Source: Chrysoperla carnea (lineage: Eukaryota > Arthropoda > Insecta > Neuroptera > Chrysopidae). From it: a stretch of 64,000 nt of DNA. Shown here piece by piece: positions 1 to 12,300 of the stretch. The translations under genes and the position numbers were made by a program. Numbering within the stretch: position 1 is the first letter of the stretch; each line of letters opens with the position of its first letter. The notes beneath the pieces were generated by a model. The model was not told where the DNA came from. It saw only the letters and a list, made by a program, of their open reading frames with translations, and made no database searches. The stretch is taken from assembly GCF_905475395.1 (NCBI RefSeq), contig NC_058341.1, positions 60,085,501 through 60,149,500 of the forward strand, read 5' to 3'.

Positions 1-189
1 AAAATTACGGAAATTTACCCCCTTCACTCCTTACCGACCATCCCCTGGGTTAAAATTTCTAATTCAAGTAGCAGATAGTAGTAGATTAATTTTGTTTTAT
101 TCAATAGCTAAAACTTTTCTCAGTAACCTCTAAACGGTTTAAAGCATAGAATATTATACATAGAGAACGCGAGGGATCTGCTAGCCTGT

Positions 190-319
190 AAGTGGATGCG
201 ATATGATGAATGAGAGAGAAGTCTGCCAGTGAGTTCCTATGTGTCCTTGTCATAATCATATGTACAAGGACACAGGGGAACTCACTGTCAATCTTCTCTC
301 TTGCTTCGCATATCCACTT
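190..319. repeat. Hairpin MITE-like inverted repeat
   Basis: Two arms of about 55-60 bases are reverse complements with a few mismatches. The left arm begins AAGTGGATGCGA and the right arm ends TCGCATATCCACTT. They meet at a short loop around 251-263, between two copies of the GTGTCCTTGT motif. No coding potential and no clear target-site duplication is visible. It is probably a small non-autonomous foldback element. Confidence 0.7.
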
Positions 320-890
320 AGCGTTGTTGAGGAAATCGAAATTAAGCCCTTGTGGTTAAATATTTAGAAGTAGTTTATTATAACAAATGTAGGTCTATAT
401 ATATATATATATTAAATAAAAATGCAGTCAAAGCATTATATAAATAATAATTTGACATACATACATATCGCGTATATTGTAATTACATATTTTCAACACA
501 TATCTCTCTATCGTTTAATGGCAGCACCCAACAGCGTATTATTACTGTTTCAATAATGTTATGCTTGGGAGAAGACCACATTCCGACTGGAAGTATTGAG
601 GAGAATTAGGGTACAGGAGGGGTAATGAGGCAAAAGCCCTCTTTAGCCCTATCTTTTTTCGAATATTGGCCACATTTTTGGCCTTTGATCGCACTGTGGC
701 CCCAAAATGTTCTTCGGATTGTTCTGATCAAAAGCTTTAACATCCACAAAATTGTTTTCGAGTTACGGACGATTAAAGCTACACATATATTATAGTTATC
801 GTATATGACTGATTTTCTGCTGAATAAAGCCATAGATTAGACGAATCACTGTGCAGGGATTAATTAACTGTTAATTTTTATCTACACTTG

Positions 891-1420
891 TTATACCATG
901 CATATATGTAAAAAATATTGATGCTACCAACAAAATTTTGGTATGGGTGTTTATAAAATCACCTAATTAGTCCATTTCCGGTTGTCCGTCCGCCCGTCTC
1001 TCGGCACGATAAGTCAAATGCGAGAAAAGATATCAAGCTGAAATTTTGCGAATATTAATAATATTGCGTGAAATTTACAGCGTACTCAGGACGTAAAAAG
1101 TAAAGCCGAGTTCGTAAATGAGCAACATAGGTCAATTGGGTCTTGACCTATGGGTCCGTAGGACCCATCTTGTAAACCGTTAGAGATAGAATAAAAAATT
1201 AAATGTAAAAAATGTTCCTTATAAAAAAATAAACAACTTTTGTTTGAAACATTTTTTCGTAAACATCACTGTTTACCCGTGAGGGAGCAAATTAGGCGTA
1301 AATTGTATAGTATGTCTTACACAAATTGTATATGTATGTGCAATGTGATACAGTAATCAACACTATTTATGCATGGTATTTCAACATTTAACTCAGTCAA
1401 TTGTTTGTTTTCACTTGTTT
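891..1420 (+). repeat. Dispersed repeat family A, copy 1
   Basis: First of seven copies in the window of a repeat of roughly 560 bases. The order of blocks is constant: a start with TATACCATGTATATATG, then AAAAATATTGATGCTA, ACAAAATTTTGGTA, TTTCCGGTTGTC with a GTCT-rich stretch, a block on GAGCAACATAGGTCA, GTTAGAGATAGAA, and an end at CAATTGTTTGTTTTCACTTG. There are no long ORFs and no obvious terminal inverted repeats. The element class is unknown; a non-autonomous DNA element or a Helitron-like derivative are both possible. Confidence 0.75.
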
Positions 1421-1956
1421 TACCTATAAATTTAGTTAATTAAAATTAATGAAATAAATAACTGTTTGCATGGTAAAAATTACTCTACATTATATTTCGA
1501 AAAATGACATTGATTTTCGGATTCAGCAGAAAAAATTACGTCGTAAACATAGGTCGTTTTCGTGGAATTCAATCGGCCACGAAAACCCTCTTAGCGGCCG
1601 TACTATGATGTAAACAAGCCATTTATAAAAAAATATGTTTACAATTAATCGATCATTGAATAAATTTTATTGATTACTTAAGTTTTGTGAAAGAATAAAT
1701 TTGTTAATATTAATTTAATGAATTTAACCGAGGTGTTTTTGAAATTTAAAGGGGATGAACTTTGTAAAATTCCATTATGATAATTTGAATAAAACTTAAA
1801 TGTTATTTTGTGGGGTAGACTGCATTATTTAATGAGTGGCCATGATTTAGTGTTTTAATAAACTTTATATACGATATAAACAAGGTATTACGTAAACAAC
1901 AACGTTTTTATTAGAATTAAGATAATTTAATGTAGATAATATTAAAAATCGTAAAT

Positions 1957-2305
1957 TAGGGCTGCCAACTCTCCGATTTGGTTTCCGATCTCCGATTTTT
2001 CTCTTTTTCCGATTTTTATCTTATTTTTATAAAATACAAAATTAATCTCTTACAAATAAAAATTTACTTTATTTTAAAAACAAAAAGAGTAAAAAAGTAC
2101 GAATTTGTAAAAACTAGAGTTAATTATATTTATTTATTTTTTATAATACTGTTATTCAATTTAATACTGTGAAAATATGAATATTTTATCAAAAATAAAT
2201 TTAAAATTGCGTATTCTTCGTATATTTACGAATACTAAAAAAATGAAAATCTCCGATTTTAGAGGTATGGTCTTTTTTTTTTTTAATTTTGATTTGGCAA
2301 CCTTA
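1957..2305. repeat. Possible short TIR element
   Basis: The ends are short imperfect inverted repeats: TAGGGCTGCCAACTC on the left and GATTTGGCAACCTTA on the right. The inside is extremely A+T-rich with repeated TCCGATTT motifs. It resembles a MITE, but the terminal repeats are only about 14 bases, so support is modest. Confidence 0.35.
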
Positions 2306-3003
2306 GCGCAAATTTATTGTATTTTGCCATCACACGATAATATTAAAATTTATAATCTGTGAAGCTGTATTTTCCAGCTTGAAATACCGGAAATACGATA
2401 TGTTCACGATACTTCTAATTCGATCCTTGCTTCATTAATAGCTTGAAATAATTCAATGCTGAAAAATATTCTCTCATGCTTGTGCCAACAGTCATGAAGG
2501 GTGTGTTTTAGAGCCATAAATACATAATTCTTTAATAAAGAATAACAGATAAAATATACACAGTATAACAGATAAAACAATAAAAGAAAAGAGGGCAATG
2601 AATTTTGTAATCTATATAGATATAAATATACAGCTGTACGTTTTCCGGTTAAGGCTCAAAAACGGCTTGACCGATTCGAATAATTCCTTTTTTGATATGG
2701 TCGTAATAATAGCAAGAAGGTTTAGAGACCATAATATTAGGAAAAACTCAAAAGAACAGCTCGAACAAAATAAAATCTTCTCATAAGTAATTTGTTTAGG
2801 TTTTCTTTTAATGAAGTTAAATTTTAATTCCAAATAGACTTTTAGCTCGTAAATGAAAAACATAATCAATTTTTTAAAGTAAATACCCAAAAAATAAAAA
2901 CTCGTCCGATTCATAAAAAATGACCACGATAACGTACCACACAAACGCACGCACATATACTTTTTCCCCCAATTGGTGTTAATGTCTTGTCATGCCCATG
3001 AAA

Positions 3004-3040
3004 CGTAAAGATATGTTGAAAATTTCGACACATCTTTACG
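3004..3040. repeat. Short hairpin
   Basis: CGTAAAGATATGT and ACACATCTTTACG form 13-base arms with one mismatch around an 11-base loop. It is isolated and not followed by a T-run, so it is not a recognisable RNA gene. Confidence 0.4.
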
Positions 3041-3524
3041 AAATCGGATCCATTACAATAACTTCACAGCTTTCTCCGAATAAAAAGTCTGATAAAGAAT
3101 GTTGGAATTTGGTACTCCTTTCTAATTATTCTCATTTCCAGAAAGTAAAAATTTTATAAATAATTTGGAACGGGTATCAATTCATTGAAATTGAATTGAA
3201 ATACTTTTGGAAATCTTATAGTTAAGGAATGGGCCAAGTGTTAGTATAATTTTTTTAATAAATTTAAAAAAAAAAAAAAAAAAAAAGATATTAAAAATTT
3301 TTTGGGATTCATGTGATTTGCTGCTTGCCTTAAATTTCTCATGCGTTAAGTCGTTTATTGTTTTTTAAAGAAGTATGGCCATGGAATTACTAATCTGTTT
3401 CGCAAACTCTTTATCTTCAGCTCGACGATAAACCCAATTGTTCCTTATTTTATTAAGAAATTCATTAATCATTTCTAAAAATTATTGTTTAAGGCGGACC
3501 AATTCTATTTGAAATTTCGGAACA

Positions 3525-3761
3525 ATGGCACTAATTGATTTAACTTCGAGCAGTAATTCATCAGATTTGGATTGTGACTGGGAAGAAACTGAACCTGTAG
3601 TAGTTGGAAATATAAAACGACAAGTCGAATACAGAATCAAAGCGAATTCATATGATTCAGATGGTAATGATTCAGATGTTATATATTGTGAACCGACTCC
3701 ACCACCATTGATTATTATTTCTGATTCTGAAGATTCTGATTTTGAGTGTCTTATAATTTAA
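3525..3761 (+). CDS. Small acidic protein with four SUMO-interaction-like motifs
   Basis: An uninterrupted 78-codon ORF with an in-frame TGA 12 bases before the ATG, so this start is favoured unless an upstream exon exists. The protein is rich in Ser, Asp and Glu. It contains four short beta-strand-like hydrophobic cores next to acidic or serine runs: LIDLT (residues 3-7), VVVGNI (25-30), VIY (52-54) and LIIIS followed by DSEDSD (62-72). Known SUMO-interaction motifs have this form, and the multi-SIM N-terminus of RNF4-type SUMO-targeted ubiquitin ligases is comparable; no RING domain is present here. It lies on the strand opposite the aminopeptidase gene, possibly inside its third intron. 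Function is inferred from motifs only. It could also be a fragment of a larger spliced gene or a chance ORF. Confidence 0.45.
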   Translation: MALIDLTSSSNSSDLDCDWEETEPVVVGNIKRQVEYRIKANSYDSDGNDSDVIYCEPTPPPLIIISDSEDSDFECLII

Positions 3762-4259
3762 TTTTTTTAAATATGAACAATGTAATTTATTAATTAATAT
3801 AAAGATTTTATTCAAATTTAGATAAGAATTGTATCTTGTTTTTTTTTTTTTTTTCTTTTTTTAACTCTCGAACCTGTTTTAAAAATTGCAGTTACTTACT
3901 CACTTATACTGGCTTTAGGTTATTGCAGGGGGGTGAAACTCAGATCAGATGAATTATCCTTAAAGTATTAAGCGATAATAACTTGTTTAACTTAAATTCA
4001 TCATAAGGTTTATGATAACAACAAATGTAAATTGTAACTGTTAACTGCCAAATACCATCGACTTTCTTATACCTAACTGTGTTTTCATGAAAAACGCATA
4101 TTTTTAGAATCGAACTGATTTTAACAGATTTAATATTCATGGAAGTACACTATATGGACGTTTACTTGAAAAATCTTTCTTTTACTGTCATTTAAGATAT
4201 TCTTTTGATAGCTGTTTCATTCTAAACACTTCTAATTTATTCAAAACACGATACATAAA

Positions 4260-4790
4260 TTTAGTTTCAAAGGCACACATCTTATACCGGCATCGAATTC
4301 GATCAAAATTTTCGGATATATTTAAAACCTCACTTTGATTCATAACTGACAAACATTAGATTAACGCTTTAAATTATAAAGTTTTTCTTTATAAAAACGT
4401 AAACATTTTTTTGTAAACCGAATAGTTTAGCCAGTAATTGATACCAAAAATTTTTCTTTTTGTGCGTTTGTTCATTCAATTTGAACAAAAATGGCCTTTA
4501 TAGAAAAACAAATCATATTTATTGAAAAATATTTTTCGAAGAATGCCTAAACTTTTTTCCAAGATTTCGCAGAAACAATTATACGAAATAACAATTTTGG
4601 GTAAAACTTTCCATTAAAATTCGTTTTGGTCTAAATTGTACGGTTTGTGGAAAAATATTGCGAACAAAAAATGTTACTTTTTTAATCAATAACAACTTTC
4701 TAATTTAAAGTGTTCGTCTATCGATTACCAGTTACGGAGCTTTTGATTGAGCTTGAAAACTTAGGTCAAGTTTAATGTATGCGTAATAAA
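4260..4790 (+). repeat. Dispersed repeat family G, copy 1
   Basis: About 530 bases that are collinear, with roughly three-quarters identity by eye, with 26020-26590. Shared blocks include AACATTAGA, TTTCTTTATAAAA, AGCCAGTAATTGATA, CAACAAAAATGG and the well-conserved ACTTTTTTAATCAATAACAA near the 3' end. No ORF is conserved. An old non-autonomous element is likely. Confidence 0.7.
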
Positions 4791-4931
4791 ACTTATTTTT
4801 CTAGCATATGTCAACTTAAAAAACACACTCTGTTTATAATTGTTAACAATTTGTGATTTAATAACAATATGTGAGTGTTTCATTTGAAAAGTAAATATTG
4901 TTTAAATATGGCATAGCGGCACTTTTCTTAC

Positions 4932-6971
4932 CCATATGAATTATTTCTGGTGGCCCATGAAAATATGATCCAATACCATGTCCACAAAATGCTGGTACAA
5001 CGCCAAATCCTTGTTCATGAGCTCTTTTCTCGATAACCTCACCAATTTTACAAAAATCAACACCTGGTTTACATACATTGATACCAGCTTTTAAACAATT
5101 TTCGGTTGCTTTAACTAACTCTCGACCTTTTTGGTCAACATTTCCGACTAGATATGTTTTTGAGCAATCACCATGATATCCATTTAAGAAAACTGTTATG
5201 TCAACGTTAATGATATCACCATCTTGTAATTTTCTATCGTCTGGTATACCATGACACGCTACATTATTAATAGACGTACAAACTGATTTAGGAAAATGGT
5301 GATAATTTAATGGGGACGGATAAGCACCGCGTTTAACAATCATCTGGTGGATAATATTATCGAGCTCGTCAGTTGTCATACCTACCTAAAATTAAAGACA
5401 TCAATTTTTTAAACAATATTCCCGATGATGAAGAAGTGTGTAAAATAATTAGGAATTTTAATGCTGAGATGTTAGCACCACGAGTAAAAAAACCCCAGCT
5501 GATATTTTCATTAAATGAAAAGACAAAAGATACCAATTCATTTTACATTTTGTGCTGTGTCATATTTGCTCCCCTGGTCTTTTATAATTGCGATAATTTT
5601 CCTAGTTTTTTATATAAACTTTGTACATATTGAATTGTACATTGGCACACTACAAGGAGAGTTAAAGGGCATAGTGACCCAAATTAAAATAAAAACATTA
5701 TTTTAATTTTTTAAATTATTTTTAACAAAATTTTTCTTATCAAAAATTGTTACATTACATTTCCGTTAAATATTATATATCTATGCAAGCGAACACATAT
5801 AGTTCTTTTTCCTATCGCTAGATTGAATATTTCTTAGCACCTATAATACAATGTTAAGATTTAAGAACCAGGTAAAGAATCTCTAAAGACCCGAAGTTTT
5901 TCTGTGCTAAGACAAAATTTTTTAAATCCAAAACCGTAACTTTTAGTAGTTCATAAAAATTGAATCTGCTATGAGGAACTGCGTGTTTTAACGTGGAAAT
6001 AAGTTATAAAAGCAACTTAAAAACTTTTATGTTATCGAAATAGTTTTTTCTAATAGAAAATATTTGGCAAAATATCTTTTCAGTGGCAAATATTAATAGG
6101 AAAACTAATTTTTTTCGATAAGGCCACACAGGGCTGGATTTAGGCAGAGTAAGCAACTGCCTAGCGACTCGGACAAATTTTTATAAGAAGGGTCCCACAA
6201 CCAGGCGGCAAGTTGATTTACGAAGGTTAAAAAAATAGTGAGAAGATAAATTTGTATGAGGACTCCACAGGAGGGCGTCAAGTTTATTTACGAAGACTAA
6301 AAATTCGCCTTTAAAGAAATTAGTTAATAATTAATTGAATATGGTTAGTTATTAAGAAAACCGACATTGTATTTTAAAATTCCAACAAACACTTTCAAAA
6401 TTGAGTTTTTATTTTGGATTGGGGTGCTTGTATTATAAAAAAATCCAAGACAGGGATTTTGATCAGTTTTTGGGTCCTAAAAACTGATTAAAATCTTACT
6501 GTACTATTTATTCTTAAATTTTTATATATTAAAGCTTTTTCTCTTATGGCATCCGGAAGTTACAGCTAAATAACTGTTAAAATTTCCCCGGAACGTGCGA
6601 CTATTTGTGTAAAATTTGTATATCAAATACTACCTTTAATATTTTTCCCGATTCTTCTAAGATATTTGCAGCTAATTTACAAGAATCTTTTAATAATTGA
6701 ATTTGTTTTGAGTTTTTTATTTCAATATCCCGTGTAGCAGGTTTCGGTTCACCAGTTTTGTAATAATCAGGTTTTTCTATATGTTCAGGTACAGATCTCA
6801 TCGGGGACACTTGGCCGGGCATAACAATACTATACTTTCCAAAATCCCTGAAATTAACTTTAATAAATCGGGAATACAAATTTTTTGAGGTTATAGTATT
6901 ACTTACGGTTTTTGGAAAAACTGTGCAAAAGCATAATTTCGAGATATATTTTTAATAAGAGATCGAATCAT
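4932..6971 (-). CDS. Methionine aminopeptidase 1D, mitochondrial (5' three exons)
   Basis: Removes the initiator methionine from proteins in mitochondria (M24A family, two metal ions). Exons on the minus strand are 6971-6907, 6847-6634 and 5385-4932, joined in phase by GT-AG introns. The ATG at 6971 gives a basic, amphipathic N-terminus (MIRSLIKNISRNYAFAQFF), as expected for a mitochondrial presequence. Exon 2 carries the linker typical of MAP1D with VMPGQVSP and the KNSKQIQLLKDSC helix. Exon 3 carries the pita-bread core: PKSVCTSINNVACHGIPD with His138, metal-ligand Asp155 (INVDIT) and Asp166 (YHGDCS), and His229 in CGHGIGSYFHGPPE. Reading stops being homologous after IIHMG at a GTAAGA donor. 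The last exon or exons, with the two ligand glutamates (EPI and EHT motifs), are not found between 1 and 4931. The gene either extends past the left edge with an intron over 4.9 kb or is truncated. Confidence 0.9.
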
Positions 6972-9311
6972 TTTTGTACAAATAAAATCGAATTTGAGAG
7001 AATTTTGATTATAATAAACGTAGAATATATTATGTATTTTGAGAATTTATTTTAAGGCTATGTAATTGTGATATGAACTTAGGTCATTTTGAAGAGATCA
7101 AAAGTATGATATAAATTTATAATTTTCCTAAAAGAAATTTATTGCTATTATTCAAGTGTCATTTAGTGCTATGCATTCATATAAGGAATAAAAACCATTT
7201 AAAAATATTAAATTTAAAACGTCGAAATTTTTTAGGTTTGTTTTAATTTAAAGTGGACCTATTCTCATTCTTGAAAACCAAATTTTCTCTTTAGTTTAAT
7301 TTGATTTAATTTGAAGATGTACTGTCCGTCAGCACGATAAAACGAAAAGTGAAAGCGAGGTTCACATCCACTTTCTACAATCGGTTTGGTCGGTTAGATT
7401 GTTCGTAAAAATTAAAAAAACACTCGGTCAAATTTGCTCATAGTGCCGGATTTTGTAGATTTTGGCATCCTGATCAAAAGTCTCAGTGAGCATGACCATC
7501 CAGATGCAAACGTACTCGAGTTATGAACATTGGAATGCCAATATTCTTGTAAAAAATTATACGTGCTATTAAAAAATACTTTATTATAAGTTTTTATGTG
7601 TGTTGGAGTCAGGATTAACGATCTCAAATATATAAATTTCAATAATAAAGATTGGTCATAGTTCCTTAATGATTTGAAACGTCATAAAAGACCTTGCAAG
7701 AGGAATCACAGGATTCAAAGAAAAGAGCATTTCAGAGCAGAGCTACCATGATGTTGTATCGAGACCAATCGAATTACCTTAGTCATTCAATACTAGGTGA
7801 TGTAATTCCCCGAAAAAAATGCGGACAAACCTTGATCATGGCCTATATATCTCAAACCTTTAATGTTTTATGAAGAATAGTAAAATTTTCGCAAAGTAAA
7901 CAAAAAAGTTTCTGTAAAAACGGAGTCCTTTCTGTAACGCTTGAGAATAGGACCCATGCATAGGTATAGATCTTAAATATGCTCTCCAAAGGTTATACAC
8001 CTTATTTATGTAATTTGGTCTCTTATTTTCACAATTTCTAATGCAACAAGTTTAATTAATTGTTATTTTTCAATCATTTAAATTTGACATTTACATGTAA
8101 AGAATTGAAAATTAGTCATAAAATGCAACCTATAACGCTTAAATTATCCACTGGAAGCGCTGGTGTCGATATAATTGTCCTATGATTACGCACCCAACGA
8201 AGAGAAATACAAGGTGCTATCTGGAAAAAAACTTAGCAGCGTCACATCGTTAAAAGGTAAACATAGTATAGTTTAGCGTTTTTTTCTCAGGAATAAAAAT
8301 TGGGTTAGGGAATTACTTTTAGTATGTATATCTCAGGACATCAACTTTGGATGCTGATTTGACGGTGGGCATAACTCTATTTTTTTCAGCTAGGTGGAAC
8401 CCTAATTTGACGCCCAAAGCCAACGTCAAGCGTTATCATGAGGTTACATCTTTAAGGATACTTAGATGTTGGACTATCACTTTATTGCAGGATATGTATG
8501 ATGTGTCTATCTATTGTACTTAAGTTTGTTTATTTTTATTGTTTACTTTTACTTAATAAAACATTTATTCCGGTATTTTTTCACGCCACTGTATTAAAGT
8601 TTCCACCAGTGCGTCGAAATGTTAATATTTCAAGAAATAGTAAACTTCTCTATTAGTGTCTGGTTGAATCTATGAACAAACCTATTATATGTCATATAAT
8701 AACAGTCACATGACTAAAATCCATTAATATGATTGGCTAAAATCTATGAAAATGTAGACTTTGATAAAACTAAAGTGAAATAACTACATATATCAAGATT
8801 AAAACATTTTTGTTCACATTAAAAAAATAAATTAAATATTTATATTTAATAACAATGCGTGTATGTGTTTATAAAAAATAAAAAATAAAGTATTTAATTT
8901 AATTTATATTTAGTCAAAATAAAATCAATTACATTCATTTTTTTAGATGAATGAATGTTTTTTTAAGTAAATCCAATACACAGAGTGCTATAATTATTAT
9001 TCGAACTTCGAAGTAGTGCATTATAAAGAACTGTACATGGAATGTGCATGTATATATAATTAATTATTCAATGCATTGGATGCAATAAAAAAAAAAACAA
9101 TTTTTAATTATGACTTAAGAATAATAAAATTTATATTGTGATGTATATTGAAAATGTAATTAGTTAATTATATCTTACAAATATAAGTTATAAAAATTAA
9201 TTTATCGATTGACAATCGAATGAAAAAATGTCTTTAACAAAGATTATTAAACAATCTTGAGTTTATTAAAAAAATATATACATATTTATTTTTGGTTTAA
9301 ATAAAAACAAA
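6972..9311. other. Intergenic region between the divergent aminopeptidase and wit genes
   Basis: The two genes are transcribed away from each other, so this 2.3-kb stretch should contain both promoters. No convincing TATA or initiator motif stands out in such A+T-rich DNA. A family F repeat fragment lies near 7435-7640 and a family D copy near 7985-8240. No protein-coding signal was seen. Confidence 0.5.
7985..8240 (+). repeat. Dispersed repeat family D, copy 1
   Basis: Shares with 57240-57440 (same strand) and 12720-12960 (opposite strand) the ordered blocks TTATTTTCACAAT, AAGTTTAATTAATT, CAATCATTTAAATTTGACA, ACTGGAAGCGCT and ACGCACCCAACGAA. Not coding. The two other copies extend further on the 5' side, to a CCATGGTAACGATACACTAC-like end. 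Confidence 0.7.
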
Positions 9312-12300
9312 ATGAAGTGGTTATTGTTATTGTTGATTGGTGTAGTTTCTATAAGAAACGCTATTCGTGAGTATTTTGTTTTATAGTTTTATTAAACTTT
9401 GATTTTAAATGATTTAAACTTTAATATTTTCGAAATAGTATTTCTAAAACTATTTAACCATGTATAATCTACCACAGAACTCGATTTAATAAATCTTTTA
9501 CCCTGAATAGTTTTTCAAATAAAATAATATATAATCATATTCGTATTTGAAATTATGGAGTAGTGTGCTAATCAACCTGAAAAAGTCTGTGAATTTAAGC
9601 CTTGGCAAAAAAAGGAAAAAAAATATATTAAGAGTCTCTGAAATAAGATTTTGAAGGCCTGATTTTTATTTGTTTTTTTATTTCGATGTGCCTTTGGAAA
9701 TTGTTTTCATCAGAATTGAGTCTAATAAAGTCATTTGTAACATTGTTGTGTAATTTTTGATAATTATGGAACCATTCAGGGAATTTCATGAAATTTATTC
9801 GATAAATCAACATTTTTAAATTACGATTATGTATTTCTTCATCCCATGAAGTGAAACGACGCCCTAATTACATGTTAAAAATGATATAAAACAGGAAGTT
9901 AAGAGTTTTTAATAAATTAGAGTAGATGACTTTTGAAAAAAGCCTAAAATGTTTATTTTTAAATCACCGTATTTCAAAAACAATGTGTTTTTTTAATCTC
10001 AAGTCAAATCAATTCCAATTGATTTCACCCTGGCAAATTAATCTGGTCAATCAACTCGTTATGTCGTCATACCGATGTCCTATTAAAGAGGAAAAATAAA
10101 AATTTCAAGTAATTTAAATTTGTTTATTTTGCAATACTCATAAAGGGGTGTTTGTCACGGCTTTGGACGATGAACCTTTTTTTTACAGAATTATTATGAT
10201 CTAATAAACAAGTGTGCCTATTTTCAATGTGCACATGTACGAAATTTAGGATACATTTCAAAAGCTGAAGCTGTCCATCAAACTCTTACATTTAGTTTTA
10301 AAAATAATGTATTACTCTCCCAATTTTCATTTTTAAAACATGTCCAAAAAGATAATTTTTTCGTTATCTACCACTGGTCATCATTTCATAAAAAACACGG
10401 TGTTTGAAATATCACCAAATATGAAATAAGTTGATAATTTTTCCAAAAGCTTTGCGTAAAGGCAGATTGTTGTGATTTTGTTTTTTTTTTCATGCTCGCA
10501 ACTGCCAAAAGTCCATTTTAATTAAATCGTTCATAGACAGTTATAAGACTAAGAATATTTAAATTATAATCCTTTAGTGTTATCGATTTTTTTAATACGT
10601 TGTTGGTATCGAGGGTCTAAATCTTTTTCTGAGATCGAAAGAATATAAAAATAAGACACCCTTAACGTAACATCAGTATTTTAACTGTAACAAAATGAGT
10701 TTAAATAGGTAATTTAGACCATTTTAAGTGGTTCTTGCCTCTAAAATACCCTGAATTTACAGTATTATGCTCTTCTTCGCTAGAGGTACTTTTACTGGAC
10801 ATTTTCTACTTCTTCTCTGCCACTAATAACTTCATTGTAGTAAAATTCACTTCTACCTGATTTATCAATGGCCTCATCTTCCAAAACTTCTCGTATGATA
10901 TCTTCAGTTAGTTTTCGAGGAATTTCTGCTTCGTAATAATGGAAAAAATGAAAGTAAAGATAATAGATAATAGACACAAATAGATTAAAAACTTACTTGG
11001 TATCGAGAGTCCATTTGAACCCCAAGACAGTTGTACCTTCACTTCTAGTAAAGTGTAAGCGCCGTCAATCCGGCACACACCGCAACACGATACGTTATGA
11101 GATTAGACAGAAGTACATAATCCCGCAAATCAAAAAATATGAGTAGTATATACCAGTAAATATGTGCGCGGGTTTCCAAATGGATCCCACGACACCAGTT
11201 AAGGGTTAAAAAATTAATGAAAATACACACTCTCAGATACACTCTAAAGTGGAACCTATTTTATTCTAGGCAGGGTTTTTTACGCTTTAAATCAAACTTC
11301 CGATTGAATCTAAGATTCAATTCAATTTATGGTTAACTACAACTTTAATTTTTTTATTAATCAAATTTACCTTCATTAATTAAACAGCATTGTTGATTCG
11401 TATTTTAATTAATTTCCTGATAAATATTTTCAGTTGCACCAGAAAAGAAATTACTTTGTACACATTTATATAACAAAGTATCACATTTAACAATTGAACA
11501 GCCGGATCCAGAAGCAATTTTGGATAACGATGATGAACAACATTCTGATGATAAAAATTCACAACAAAGTAAAAATGCTGCTCCAAGTATATATGAGACA
11601 TACGATGAATTGGGTGGAGTTATTCATTATGAAAAATGTGGAGGGTCGAATTTTTGTTACGCTTTATGGCAAACTGAAAATGGACCTAATGGAACCATTG
11701 ATGTTATTATGGGACAAGGTAAATATTCAAACTTTTTGGAACTTTTTCTCCGTAGTACTCTAGCGGTTAAGACTACAACCGGTTTTAACAAAATGTGTTT
11801 TCCTTATAAAAGACCAAATAAATTATTTAACTCTGAATGAAGACAAACAAACGAGAATTCTCAAGCTCCTCGGAAAAATCTCCATACTCTACAATAGACC
11901 TTTCATCGATTCATTTTTAGTTTCACAGTTGTTTAAAAACTATTCAAGTAGAAAAAACCAAATATATTTTACCTTTTGTGGACGATACTAAGCATTTTCA
12001 ATTCTTAATATTTTTTTACCTTGTCTCGCACTAAGAAAAAAACAACCGTGATTTTCAATCAATTTTATAAAACAATTTGAAGATTTTTTAGAATACAGCA
12101 ACCGATAGTTTGCCGTATTGAATTTATAGGCGGTAAAATAATCTTCAAGTAAGCTAATAACAGTTTACTGAAAAAAAGTTTTTTTTCCTAAATGGTTATT
12201 TCTCAAAAACTGTAAGTAAGAAAAAATTATTGAATTTAGTTAATAACAAATTTTTGATTGTAAAAAAACTTTTTTTCTAAGCGCTGATATCTCAAAAACG

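Noticed and set aside
2612..2956. 114-codon minus-strand frame rich in Phe, Leu and Ile
   Set aside because: Low-complexity A+T translation, no homology-like motifs and no splice support.
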